A stretch of 64,000 nucleotides of DNA from Kalmusia sp. IMI 367209 (taxonomy: Eukaryota; Ascomycota; Dothideomycetes; Pleosporales; Didymosphaeriaceae): positions 1,302,001-1,366,000 of the forward strand of contig JAPEUQ010000005.1 in the NCBI GenBank assembly GCA_027946365.1, read 5' to 3'. The translations under genes and the position numbers were made by a program. Under the pieces are notes generated by a model. The model was given only the letters and a program-made list of their open reading frames with translations, searched no databases and was not told the DNA's origin. Positions 10,724 to 20,966 of the stretch are shown here, one piece after another; the stretch's first letter is position 1; each line of letters opens with the position of its first letter.

Positions 10724-11373
10724 TGAAAGTTCAGAGCGTAGTGTGACTTTATCATTGAATTCAAAACAATGATAGAGTTACATTGAGCTCTGCTTTTTTT
10801 TTGTGTCTGTTTCTATTTCTTATGTTAGGTAGGAGCCATGGAGTGTCCTCGATTGTTCAGGACAGGAGCAGAGGATCGAAATGCGTAAATCTTCTGAGGC
10901 GGCGCTTTTTTTTTATTTCTGTATAAGCTCTGGTAGGTGTGCCCTTTGGGTTCTCAGATTAACATATTGATATGAGCATATCAGCTATTGTATTGTTCAC
11001 ATTTGACACACATCTTGCGGTGTTGTCTGTCATCTTACCGTCCAACGGCGGACTAACAAGCTGAAAACATTTGAACAAACCCTCCTACTCTGGGCATATC
11101 AAATATATCGTATCCATGACACTGTAGAACGACATTAATATCACTGTCGTCGGGAAGATGCTGATCTTTTCACTATCTGATTTGCTTTCGGTCTCGGAGC
11201 ATCTTGCGTCCCTAACCTAGGTCTAATTTTGTTGTTGCAGGTGGGTCTCGCAAAGTTTTTGATGCAACAAGAACATTGTGGCTTTCTACGAGAATACCAT
11301 TTCCTTCACGAGCCTGTACCGCACGAGTATGCGTATTAAATTCGCAATCATACATCTTCATGCGCATTCCATA
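10724..11373. other. Spacer between tRNA-Val copies 1 and 2
   Basis: 650 bp, AT-rich, with T-runs (10794-10802 and near 10908-10915). No ORF or RNA gene that I can support. Confidence 0.5.
10794..10802 (+). terminator. Pol III-type T9 run after first tRNA-Val
   Basis: Nine T residues, 70 nt past the tRNA 3' end; the nearest run of four or more T on the sense strand, so probably the pol III stop. Confidence 0.5.
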
Positions 11374-11468
11374 GGCTCGGTGGTGTAGTTGGTTATCACG
11401 TCAGTCTAACAACCCCTCAAAGGTCATTAGTGCACTGAAGGTCCCGAGTTCAAACCTCGGCTGAGTCA
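11374..11468 (+). tRNA. tRNA-Val (AAC), with a 21-nt intron
   Basis: Same mature sequence as the first copy. Anticodon AAC at 11408-11410; intron 11412-11432 (21 nt) is unrelated in sequence and length to that of copy 1 but carries TTAG, complementary to CTAA of the anticodon loop. Same A and B boxes. Confidence 0.95.
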
Positions 11469-11788
11469 TTCAGTCAAGATACAAGCGTGTCTTGTTTCCA
11501 AAGTCGCTTTTTTTTTCCCTTAGAAATTTGTTAGTGTGGACGAATTGGGGGCATGTTCGGCTGAGTTAAGCAGGGGTACATCATCCCGCTGTTCAGATTT
11601 TTCCCCTCTCAACGGCTCCCCTCCCTACCAACCAATCGGGATGCATTAGCACCAGGCTTGGTGTCCAACACCTATCGCTTACCCCTAGTTCCAAGATCTC
11701 GTTGAACTTTTTTTCTTTTCGAAGCCGAAATAATGAGGGGGGGATATAATTCCTGCATTTCTGGAAAAGTTCATGAATCCACAAAAAC
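11469..11788. other. Spacer between tRNA-Val copies 2 and 3
   Basis: 320 bp holding the T9 run. An 81-codon antisense frame (11593-11838) crosses into the third tRNA and is not credible as a gene. Confidence 0.5.
11508..11516 (+). terminator. Pol III-type T9 run after second tRNA-Val
   Basis: Nine T residues 39 nt past the tRNA end. Confidence 0.6.
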
Positions 11789-11881
11789 GGCTCGGTGGTG
11801 TAGTTGGTTATCACGTCAGTCTCACATGGCATTCTCATGTGTGCTCACTGAAGGTCCCGAGTTCGAGCCTCGGCTGAGTCA
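11789..11881 (+). tRNA. tRNA-Val (CAC), with a 19-nt intron
   Basis: Anticodon CAC at 11823-11825, so it reads GTG codons. Exon parts differ from copies 1 and 2 at three bases only: anticodon position 34 (A to C) and two T-loop positions (TTCAAAC to TTCGAGC, nearer the canonical B box). Intron 11827-11845 contains TGTG, which can pair with CACA of this copy's anticodon loop. Acceptor and anticodon stems are unchanged. Confidence 0.95.
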
Positions 11882-11882
11882 A

Positions 11883-11888
11883 TTTTTT
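11883..11888 (+). terminator. Pol III T6 terminator directly after third tRNA-Val
   Basis: T6 begins two bases past the discriminator base; canonical pol III termination. Confidence 0.85.
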
Positions 11889-12301
11889 GCCAGTACACAG
11901 ACCTTGCGCATCAACGCCTGGCATGGATTCGTTTTTGAGTCGTTGGGTGTGCTGAGGGAGTATGTTGGGAACGTAGGTGTGCGCTGGTACAATTAGGATC
12001 ACGATCGCAAGCATGGAAGAAATGCAACAAGACATTAAGCGAGACATCGATTGTATTATGCGACTGTATCGCTGAAAGGGATGAGAGAAAGCCAGCGTGA
12101 AGGGGCTTTACAACAGGATTTCTTAGGAGCACGAGAATTAGGAGACAGCAGAAGTCAATATATTTTCGAGACAAAGAATGACTAAGCTATGCGAAGAAAA
12201 TGTTACACCAGGTTGGACCCTTCACACCGAACATGGAAAAAGCAATGCACTAGAAGACTACCCCAGGTAAATACTCTTCTAATCCGACGACATACTAACA
12301 C
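11889..12301. other. Intergenic: third tRNA-Val to J-like gene 3' end
   Basis: No supportable gene. Short overlapping frames on both strands (11733-11996, 11835-12047, 11911-12174) start inside or run through the tRNA. Confidence 0.5.
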
Positions 12302-13069
12302 TTAAGGGCGTGCATTCTTCGCGATGCCACGCATATACGATGGCCTCCTAGCCTTAGTCTTCTTGCCTCCATGCTCATACACCACCGCAGTAGGAACGTA
12401 ACTATGATACGGCACCGTACCAATCATTGGCTTGCACACAGGCGAGAAGTGTTTCAACGCCCAGTCAGGATCAGCTAGTCGACGCTCCTCTTTTCCTTTG
12501 CGACGACGCTCTTCTTCTTCCTCTTCTTCTTCGCGGCGACGCTCCTCTTCTTCTTCGCGACGACGCTCCTCCTCCGCCTCACGTTGATGCTCCTCCTCTA
12601 ACCTAGCAACCTGCACGCGGCGCTTATCTCCATGCTCCGTCTGCGCATCAAGGCGCGAGACAGCTGCCTTGACCGATGAGAACGGAGAAACACTGCTCGC
12701 ACTCGAAACAGATAGGCTTCGAGATTGATCACTCAGGGGAGGTTTTGTAGGGGAGGAAGTCGACGACTCCGTCGGCGGTGGTGATGGTGGTGGCGGTAAA
12801 CCCAAGCGCTGCCTGTATTCGACATCATACTTGCGCCTAGCCTCCCAATCCACCAGGACCGCGTACGCCATCTGCAGCTTCCGGTACTTGGTCACGTCCG
12901 TGTTGAAGTACTCGGAGCGTAGCGCCCGGAATTGCGCCTTGACTTCTTCGGTCGTCGCCCAGTGGTCAAGGCCTAGGGCGGCGTAGTGGTCAGGCCAATT
13001 GGCGATGGACGGCATGGGGACAAGAGTGGTACTGGCAGAGGATATGCAGTGGCTCCTGGGGAGAGGCAT
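12302..13069 (-). CDS. J-like (DnaJ-related) protein lacking the HPD motif
   Basis: Single frame, 255 residues from the ATG at 13069 (MPLPRSHC), or 292 from 13180. Residues ~25-90 read as a J domain by pattern: WPDHYAALGLDHWATTEEVK, QFRALRSEYF, then YRKLQMAYAVLVDWEARRKYD, matching helices I-IV of DnaJ. At the HPD position between helices II and III the sequence is EYFNTD, so the Hsp70-stimulating tripeptide is missing, as in J-like proteins. A Pro/Ser-rich linker (LPPPPSPPPTESS) is followed by a charged stretch of Arg/Glu runs (residues ~175-225), probably a single helix or coiled coil, and a conserved-looking tail with WALKHFSPVCKPMIGTVPYHSY. Exact start uncertain. The role is unknown; it probably does not activate Hsp70 in the ordinary way. 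Confidence 0.65.
   Translation of the reverse strand: MPLPRSHCISSASTTLVPMPSIANWPDHYAALGLDHWATTEEVKAQFRALRSEYFNTDVTKYRKLQMAYAVLVDWEARRKYDVEYRQRLGLPPPPSPPPTESSTSSPTKPPLSDQSRSLSVSSASSVSPFSSVKAAVSRLDAQTEHGDKRRVQVARLEEEHQREAEEERRREEEEERRREEEEEEEERRRKGKEERRLADPDWALKHFSPVCKPMIGTVPYHSYVPTAVVYEHGGKKTKARRPSYMRGIAKNARP
12480..12600 (-). repeat. Low-complexity CTT/CGACG repeats encoding Arg/Glu runs
   Basis: Imperfect in-frame repeats of TCTTC and GCGACGACGCTC units inside the J-like gene; they encode alternating EEE and RRR blocks and are prone to length change. Confidence 0.8.
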
Positions 13070-13449
13070 CTTGTTGGCTTTTTGTTTAGCTTTGGGGAGT
13101 TCTGTATAGGGTCGGCTGGGGCTGTTTATGTATGTTTGCTTTGAGTTTCGGTTGAGGGGTTCGATGTGGATTTTGCACATAGCATGGGGTTTGCTTTGGC
13201 AATGGTCGGATCAGTTTGCTTTTATGAAACTAGGTGTGCATTGTGGAAAGTGCTGGGGTGGTGTTGTGTCTTACACAATGTGAGTTTGTTGTTAAAACTG
13301 ACACAATGTGATGAATAAGTTCACTCATCTGTTGCGCATTTTAAAGTTACCAACATAAATTGTCGAGGAGATTGAAAGCGGAGCCGAGAGGATGCCACCT
13401 TACCATTCTGCTTGTAAGTGTCTCCTGTGATCGGCTCTTTTCCTCGACT

Positions 13450-15622
13450 TCATTCATTCCTAGTCTCTTGACTGCTCTGCTGCCGGCCCCTACCTCGGCC
13501 TCTCCATCCTCTGCCTCTTCCTCGCCCATTATGACCTCCCCTTCCCCTTCCCCTACCGACCTGAAATTGTATCTTGACCAGCGGCCACTCTACCCATTCT
13601 ATTCCCCTCAATCCCAGACTATCTTTTTCCCAGTCACCTAGCTTCCACGCCTGATACAGCCCCATTAATTTTTGCTGATCTGGCTCTTCCTTGCTCATGT
13701 TGATACCCTTGTTCAAGCTGACCTGACGGAGCTCTGGTACCCAAGCCTTGATGTATTCGCCCCGAGGATCATAATCCAGAGCTTGCTTGACGGGATTGAA
13801 GACGCGGCCCTGACGCGGGTCATTGCCCACGCCGGCAACATATTGCCAGTTACCCCAGTTACTGGGCATATCGTAATCAATGAGAAGGTATTCATACCAT
13901 TCGGCTCCGACGCGCCAATCGATACCGAGATGGGACGAGTTGGAGAGGAAAGAGGCTACATTCTGACGCGCCCGATTTGAGGTATATCCCGTGAGAAAAA
14001 GCTCGCGATTTGCAGCGTCGATGAGGCCGATACCGGTGCGGCCAGATCTAAACCTGGCGAAAACTTCTCGGGTGCGTTCCGGAGTATCACCCAGGTCGCC
14101 ACTTCTGTCGAGATATTTCCAGCGCTTCCGGGGTGGACGTTGCTCATGATGTCGAGCTGCTTCCTCATTGCTTGGTTTGCGATGATGTTTAGGCCTGATG
14201 TTAGTAATACGATCAGCATGTCTCAGACAAAGTCACATCCTGGTGTTACTCACAGGTCCTGAATGCCATCTATAGCGAACATCCGTCTCCCAAACTTCCG
14301 AGCGCACAAGCGCATGTAATCCCGCCACAGCAGTTCAAATCTGACGGCAGCAGTGCCTTCATTCTCTCCTTTACCATAGCCTTCAATTTTCTGTCCTGGC
14401 CCTTTTCCTTCTTCGAATTCCATCATTGCCCAGTGTATTTGGCGGGCGGTGATGTGGCCTGATGAACCGGGGTATGATCAGCATGTCTCTTGACAGTTAT
14501 TTAATTTATGACTTACCTTGAGCGAGGAATGCAGAAAGCTTAGTGCTATAGTCGAGCCCGAGCATCCCGTTACGTGTCGCCTTATACGAGCTCATAGCAC
14601 CACCCGAAATGAGATGCTCAAGTCTATTTTGGGCCGCAGTCTCGCCTCCAGAAAATGGATGCCCAGAGGATGTTCCGGTAGGCCACTTGGGTGGTAACGA
14701 CAGGCCATGTTTCGGGTCATCATTCAATGGCTTTAGTAAAACTTTAATAAGGCTTTCCAAGGTAGTTGGAATCTCGAAAGGGCCCTTTTGAGGTGGTGTC
14801 TCATGGGGTAATGGAGGAAGCTGGTTTGGAGAAGGTATAGTAGGACGCGGGCGTGACCGAAGTGGCTCTAGCGACTTCCGGAACGTAGTGTAGATGTTCG
14901 GAAGATCTGCAATGTTGTGAAATGTTAGATCCCGACTGCCCTGGCATTAGCTTACTGTACCGCTGAGACAGGCACTGGACACTGAAAAAGGAGAAAGCTC
15001 ACTCGTCAACATAATACTTTTCATCGTGCCACACTCTGAGATCGACTCCTTTTTCGCTTGCGACGCGTCGCACATTTGCCTCGTCGTTCTTTTCCTCATG
15101 ACCTTCCTCTGCGGTCATCCAGATGCCCGCAACGTCCACCTTACTGCGACCCGCATCTTTCTCCTCTGCATACCACTGAAGTATGTCGTCGACCACTTCG
15201 CCGATGTTCCCGACTCTTATCTGTAGACCTGATTTATTCTTGAGATTTTCAAGTCTCTCTTTTAGATCCCAAACACCTTCGGCCATGAATTTTGCGCGAT
15301 GAGGACCTGTCCGCCACAAGCCTGCGACATGGCTCTGTGCAGGTGGATAAGGACACTCGCTCGTCGAGTCAGGAATAAATCCAGACACTTCAACCTGGTT
15401 CGCAGGAAATATATAGACGGGTAAGAAATGCGTGAACGACGGGAAATCCTGCCCCGGAACAAGTGAATTATCGCGAAAGTGGGTATCTGAATTTGGTATT
15501 CCTTTCTTGTATGTGTCTGCCCTCATAGAAGCGAGAGATGCAGCGTGGAAAATGGGGTTATCCTGGAGGCGAACATCGTGACGCAGGATGTAGATGAGCA
15601 GGCGAGGCGAAGGGTCCTCCAT
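13450..15622 (-). CDS. cry: Cryptochrome DASH (photolyase family)
   Basis: Flavoprotein of the photolyase/cryptochrome family; DASH members bind FAD and a folate antenna and repair or sense in single-stranded DNA/RNA. Exons (minus): 15622..15003, 14935..14517, 14458..14254, 14194..13450, giving 662 residues. N-terminal photolyase domain (LLIYILRHDVRLQDNPIFH); DASH marks include KYYVDDRDL, FTHFLPVYIFP, SGGETAAQNRLEHLI, SGRTGIGLIDAANREL, TGYTSNRARQNVASFL, WRVGAEWYEYLLIDYD, SNWGNWQYVAGVGNDPR and FNPVKQALDYD. Intron 1 (14936-15002) was chosen because acceptor GGCAG restores DDRDL; other splices give a 21-bp intron or break the frame. A Gly/Arg tail (last ~45 residues, GRGRGRGG type) matches the RGG tails of some fungal CRY-DASH proteins. 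An upstream in-frame ATG at 15745 would add 41 residues. Confidence 0.93.
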
Positions 15623-16549
15623 GGTGGGCAATGTATCGCTCGAATTTTGGACTCCGCGCTCCCAACACCAAGAACAAAAGGAATCATTACATAGGGGCCA
15701 TGTTGCACAGCGGCGAAGCATCAAGGATGGAAATTTCATGTGCACATCAATATTTGGCGCATGGTAATGGTTGCGTGGTGGTCGACAAGCAGTAAAAGAG
15801 GTCGAGGATACAATGGACTGCAGACGTCATGATCAAGATCGCGTTCTGGAATATCGCCCGAGAGAATTAAATCGATGCGCGCTAGAAGAAGGCACGGTGT
15901 GTCATCTGTCAAGCAAATGGGCCTACCGATCACAAAATGGCGGCCGAATCCTGTTGCGGAGGAGATCCGTGCAAGTGCTATACCTGCAGCAACGGCATGG
16001 CCGGCGATGACGGCATGCATGATTGGTCAAATCAATGCATAGCAAGACAAAAAGGGACATGCGCACATAGGCGACGTGAACGTTTTTGTCTCGAACGATG
16101 GTGGTGCTGTCATCGACTGTCCACGATCGCGAGGGGCCAAGATCCGTCTTACCATGTATGGTTAGCACTAGATCTAACAAGATCTAAATCGCCCATCCGC
16201 AGATCTGGACGCCGGACAAATCGCGTTCCGAGTGGCTCGCTGTGGGCGACACTACGCATGCCTGGTTCCGATCAATCATGCTAACACACGGGAATCAAGC
16301 TGAAGATCTGTGCCATCGAGATCGGCGAAAATGCCTGCCGTGGTCCGTCACACTTCGCGGAGGGTTGCCTGATGATGGAATTTCTTCGCATAATTGCTCT
16401 TCGTATTCCTAGTTGGTACAGTTTGCTATCATAGCGGAACCTTCCGCACCCAATTCATGGTTCAACAAATATTCCCAGCACAACATATAGGCATTCCGCA
16501 GGTAGTACTCGGAACTTTTGTGTAGTGCAATTAGGCACAAGTCCCCCGA
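15623..16549. other. CRY-DASH promoter region and GAD 3' flank
   Basis: About 930 bp. Holds the possible upstream CRY start (15745), a small Cys-rich plus-strand ORF (15937, listed separately), and a cluster of AGATCT sites near 16171-16206. No further gene supported. Confidence 0.45.
15937..16284 (+). CDS. Possible small Cys-rich (metallothionein-like) protein; doubtful
   Basis: ATG at 15937 sits in a strong context (CACAAAATGGCG). The first 18 residues, MAAESCCGGDPCKCYTCS, have five Cys in C-C and C-x-C-x2-C spacing, which resembles the start of small fungal copper-binding metallothioneins. The rest of the 115-codon frame (more scattered Cys, many Arg) does not look like a metallothionein, so either an unseen intron follows or the match is chance. 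It lies between the divergent CRY-DASH gene and the GAD 3' end. No assigned function; low confidence that it is expressed. Confidence 0.25.
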   Translation: MAAESCCGGDPCKCYTCSNGMAGDDGMHDWSNQCIARQKGTCAHRRRERFCLERWWCCHRLSTIARGQDPSYHVWLALDLTRSKSPIRRSGRRTNRVPSGSLWATLRMPGSDQSC

Positions 16550-18441
16550 TCAGCACACGCTTCGATGCACACCCTCGTGCATTGGACGGCGCGCCTTGTG
16601 CTTCTCGTGCGATGGTAGACCTGGCGAAGACTGCTGTTTCTGCAAAAGGAGCGGGTGGTCAGCACTGTCCTCAAACTTCAGCCGAATGAACCACATACCT
16701 CAGCGCTTTGAGTAGGTTGCCACGCAGCAAGATCAACGGCGTCAGTTTTCATCATGCTTTCTGTGACGTTGCAAATGTCTGTGACCAGACGGTCAATCAT
16801 ATCAAGCGACAGCGTCTCGCGAACGACGACGCGCAGGATCTGTGTCTTCTCTTCATTGGGCGGCAACGGATAGCCTGGACCATTAGCTAAGCACGTACTA
16901 CCGGGAGGACGGACTGACTTGGGATGATATATTGCTTCGCTCTCAAGAGGTTGCTTACCGCATCTTCCTTGAGATGCGGATAATCCTTTTTGAAGTCATC
17001 GGTGAATGTGAAGGCGACAACAGGAAGACCGGCATTGTAGTCGGCGCTGTTCTCGCCTTGGTCGTATTGAGCCTTGCCCTTCTCGTACTTGTGGTCACCC
17101 TTCTTGCGGTGAATGTCGCTGACCTGGTTGCTGTTAGCAATAGGCACTCACGATATTGATTGTTAGGAAGCGACATACGCAACGGTACCAGCCCGTGTGT
17201 TCTAGCGCGCGACTTAGCAAACGAGCGTTCGCAAGCGTATTCTCCATTATGCTGCGGTACCCGGTAAATCCCAAATGAATGAGATTGAAGTACTGTGCAA
17301 TGATCTGTGCTCCAGGTCGGGAGAAGTTCAGAGTATACGACTCCTCCGTGCCGCCTAGGTAATGCAGTTCGAAAATGAGGTGTTTGGGCAGGTAACTTTC
17401 GTCTCTCCAGATGATCCAACCAACACCAGCATAGACTAAGCCGAACTTGTGACCGCTGGTATTGATCGATTTGACGCGGGGCAGCTCGAAGTTCCATTTC
17501 TGTCCGGCTTTCGCGTGGGTAAATGGAGCAATGAAAGCACCAGAAGCGCCCTAATAGATCAGAAAAGGATATCGTGATACTGCCTGTTCATGACTTACAT
17601 CGACATGGATTGGGATGTCCACGCCTGTCTTCTTCTCGTACTCATCGAGAATATTACTGACTTCCTCTACAGGCTCGTAGTGCCCAGTGTACGTAGAACC
17701 AAGAATGACAAAAACGCCAATAGTGTTCTCATCGATGTTCTCTTTTACCAGATTAGGGTCGAGTCGATAATTTGATTCGGCCGATACAGGAAGGATGCGA
17801 GCCTCTACTTCAAAGTAGCGCGCGAACTTCTCCAATGCGACCTGAGCGTTCGATCCCATGAGGATATTTGGCTTCGACGTGTCCTTTCCTTCTTTCGTCC
17901 TCTTCTCTTGCCAGCGGCGCTTCATAGCTAATCCACCGAGATGGATCGCCTCACTGGAACCGGTCGTTGCAGAGCCAATTGCCTTCTCCCCTTTCTGTAC
18001 ACCCCAGAGTTTGGCGAGTATCGAAACACACCGGCCGTGCATGTCCATCATGGCAGGATATTCATCGGCGTCGCTCATGTTCTTTGACAAGTTTTCGATC
18101 ATAAGCTGTTCAGCTTCCTTCTCCATATATGTGCCGACGAAAGATGCGAGATTCAAGCTTGGGCGCTACAAGTGGTCAATATATTTCTAGTTATCGAACC
18201 ATATGATTCTCACGCCATCTAAATCGAGCTCATCCTTGAGTAGCTGGTGCACGACGTCTGCTGGAGCTCCGTCATGTGGAATTTGAAACTTGGATAGCTC
18301 TGTCGAACTCGCATATCGACTAGAGTACGGTGTAGTGTGAGAGACAAGACGGTTGTGCTGGCGACTAGCTTTGTGTATAGGATGATCGTGAAGCGTCTTG
18401 ATCAATTCGTCCGGATCGACGTGTCGAGCGAGGCCTGCCAT
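16550..18441 (-). CDS. gad1: Glutamate decarboxylase
   Basis: PLP enzyme converting glutamate to GABA and CO2, first step of the GABA shunt. Six exons (minus): 18441..18214, 18165..17599, 17550..17179, 17123..16919, 16874..16699, 16639..16550; 545 residues, normal for fungal GAD. Type II decarboxylase marks: LNLASFVGTYMEKEA, the phosphate-binding TTGSSEAIHLGGLAMKRRW, the substrate-side HVDGASGAFIAPF, and the Schiff-base lysine in NTSGHKFGLVYAGVGW. The C terminus, RRPMHEGVHRSVC, is in a separate 30-codon last exon supported by GTATGT...TTTTGCAG. All introns are 44-59 bp with correct phase. It runs the same way as CRY-DASH, about 0.9 kb upstream of it. Confidence 0.94.
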
Positions 18442-19563
18442 TGTTCACTGCGGTGCTTTCAGGGTGGAGGTTGCAGAAGGTTTTTGTTTGTATGCGTTCA
18501 GAGTGTCGACCGGAACTTCCGGGGCAAGCAAGTGGTAATAAAGAAACACCAATGATGTAATACATGGTCACGAACGGTATCGGGAGTACCAGTAGCTGCA
18601 TGGCACGCACCTCGATACGTTTTTGCGGAACATTACTGGGGTTCAAAGCTTGACAAGGCTTGTGGAAGCTTGTATTTGGCGACAATGATGGCCATTGTGG
18701 GCCTAGACACACATGAAGAGCCAATTGCATGCTGACCGAGCTCGGCCAGCGCTGTAGATTTATCACGCAGTTACGTGATGGATAGCTTAGCAGGGTTTGG
18801 CTGGCTACAAACAGGTTACAGAGACATGCTTCAACCAAACGAAGTGAACAGTGAGCAGAACTATAGATAATAGCAAGTATGACAGTGACCACTGGCTTGA
18901 GGAGAGTTGATAATGGAAGTGCGATGAGACGGGGCCATGACGCAGGTTGCGCTAGCCGTAAGCTCCCGTTTGATCCGCCTCTCGAGGGCTCCAGGTCCGA
19001 GGTCCAACCATTGCCACGTGACCATGTAGCTCCTACTGTTCCTAGACTCTATTCGGAACCGGAACGCTACCAAGCTAAAAGAAAGGAGACTTGCAAAAAT
19101 TCACGATCCTTTACGTAGGATGAACTACGTTTATTCTAGAGTATTGTCGTGACATGAATGGCCACATACGCTTACCCCTCTTTCGTCATACGCGGATCAT
19201 GATCGAGCGCCACCGCCGAGGAGGAAGGATGACGACGCCCTGGAGCCTGGAGAGGTTACGCGGCCTCGAGATTCGTAGATGAACTGCTACAGTCCGACTG
19301 TTCGTTGTGTACGGCAGTAAAATAATCAGCATCTTTGTTGAGACAAAGGCTTGCTCATTGTGATCGTTCATATATTCGTGTCCGTTCCTCGAATATACAC
19401 ACCTGCATATCGTTTGTTTCATACCCCAGACCCTAGCCGGGCGATCCGCTCTAAGCACGCATTGCCACACAGTGGTGGTGTCATCGACTGGTCACTACTT
19501 GAGTCCTCACATCCCACAATCGTGGTTCATCTTGCAAACCGTCGCGTTTGATTTGAAGCAGAG
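18442..19563. other. Divergent promoter region between GAD and fasciclin gene
   Basis: 1.1 kb. Short frames on both strands (18365-18892 -, 18879-19118 +, 19186-19470 -) overlap and show no family features. No RNA gene recognised. Confidence 0.5.
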
Positions 19564-20966
19564 ATGAAGTTCAGCCAGGTGCTGCCATTGCTTCCCCTCG
19601 TGTCCGCTTTCGTGATCACCGAAGCCGACGTCTTTGAGAATATCGAGAAGACCGGAAGACAGGTCATCGACAAAACCCAAGGCGTCTTCGAAAAGACCCA
19701 GCATGTTATTGACGATGCTTTTGCCAAAGCAATCGATAGCGTCAAGGACATAGGCGGCAGAACCTACCAGAAAGTCCACGAGACTGGATGCGACGTTGAG
19801 TCTTGGTTAGAAGGCTCGTCTTTGGAGGAATATCTGGATCATCCTGAGGAACCAGACCACCCACACCATCCACCACACGAGAAACCTCCTCATCACGGCC
19901 CTCCGCATCGTGGGCGACCGCATCACCCTCCGCACCATGGGAAGCCAAACCAGACAGTATACGAATTGATAAAAGCGAGCAAGTACACGACCAAACTGGC
20001 AAAGCTCCTAGATGAATTCCCTGATCTGGTGGACAAGCTCAATGGTACTAAAGCCAATTATACTGTATTCGCGCCCACAGATTCTGCCTTCGAGAAGATC
20101 CCAAAACATGGGAAGAAACCATCTAAGGAAGTCCTTGAAAAAAGTCCTGCTGTACCATGTCAGCGAAGAATTCTACCCGGCTGGTCGTGTCTTACACTCC
20201 TACACCATCCCTACACTACTCGAGCCTGAGAATCTCGGGCACAAACAGCGACTCACCGTTCGTGTGACTCTGAAGGGTCCTACTATCAACTTCTATAGTA
20301 AGGTCGTGGCGGTGAACATCTTCGGAACGAATGGCGTTATCCACGGAGTTGATTCCATCCTGGTTCCCCCACCACAGGTTGCCACTATCATTGACCTCCT
20401 GCCTGGCGAATTCAGCACATTGGAGCTTGGTCTTGGGAAGACGGGTCTCTTTGAGAAGATCAATAGCACCGACTACCCCCACAAGGGCGGAACTTTCTTT
20501 GCGCCTTCCAACTTCGCGTTCAAGAAGCTTGGCCCTAGAGCTAACGCCTTCCTTTTTTCGAAATATGGTCTCAAATACCTCAAGGCGCTACTTGAATACC
20601 ACATCGTCGTCGACCAGACGTTGTACTCGGACGCTTTCTACGACCAGTCCGGAGAAGACGGCGAGACGACAGCAGACTCCCGACATTTCCACGTTGACTT
20701 ACCTACTGTCCTCAAAGGACAAGTATCTTTCTGTGGACAGTGCAAGATATGGTCCCTTCGTCGAAATCAGGATCAACGCCTTTTCCCGGGTGACGATTCA
20801 TGACGGCGTTGCTAGCGATGGCGTCATCCAGGTTGTATCCGACGTGTTGATCCCACCGAAAACTCAGAGTGGAGAGCAGAATTATTGGGATGGTGCTGAA
20901 TTGAGCGTTGAGGATTTGAAGGAAAGGCTAGACCCTTTTGTGGGTAATGAAAACTTGGAGCTGTAG
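19564..20966 (+). pseudogene. Secreted fasciclin (FAS1) two-domain protein, reading frame broken twice
   Basis: Starts with a signal peptide (MKFSQVLPLLPLVSA), then an amphipathic helix region with IDKTQGVFEKTQHVIDDAF, a His/Pro-rich linker (HPHHPPHEKPPHHGPPH), and two FAS1 domains (TVYELIKASKYTTKLAKLL ... NYTVFAPTDSAFEKIP; GTFFAPSNFAFKKLG ... NGVIHGVDSILVPPP). FAS1 proteins act in adhesion at the cell surface. The coding frame moves from frame 1 to frame 2 at the A6 run 20138-20143 and from frame 2 to frame 3 near 20714-20718 (CTCAAAGGAC); each is an apparent extra base, and protein similarity continues directly across both. No intron can explain either. They may be true inactivating indels or base-calling errors in short runs, so 'pseudogene' is provisional. 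As read, translation would stop at 20229 after 221 residues. No GPI signal at the C terminus. Confidence 0.75.

Noticed and set aside
14936..15002. Alternative CRY-DASH splicing with a 26-nt exon (14956-14981)
   Set aside because: Needs a 21-bp intron, too short to splice; the 67-bp intron restores the conserved DDRDL instead.
16171..16206. Cluster of AGATCT palindromes near the GAD 3' end
   Set aside because: Short and irregular; no reason to call an operator or repeat.
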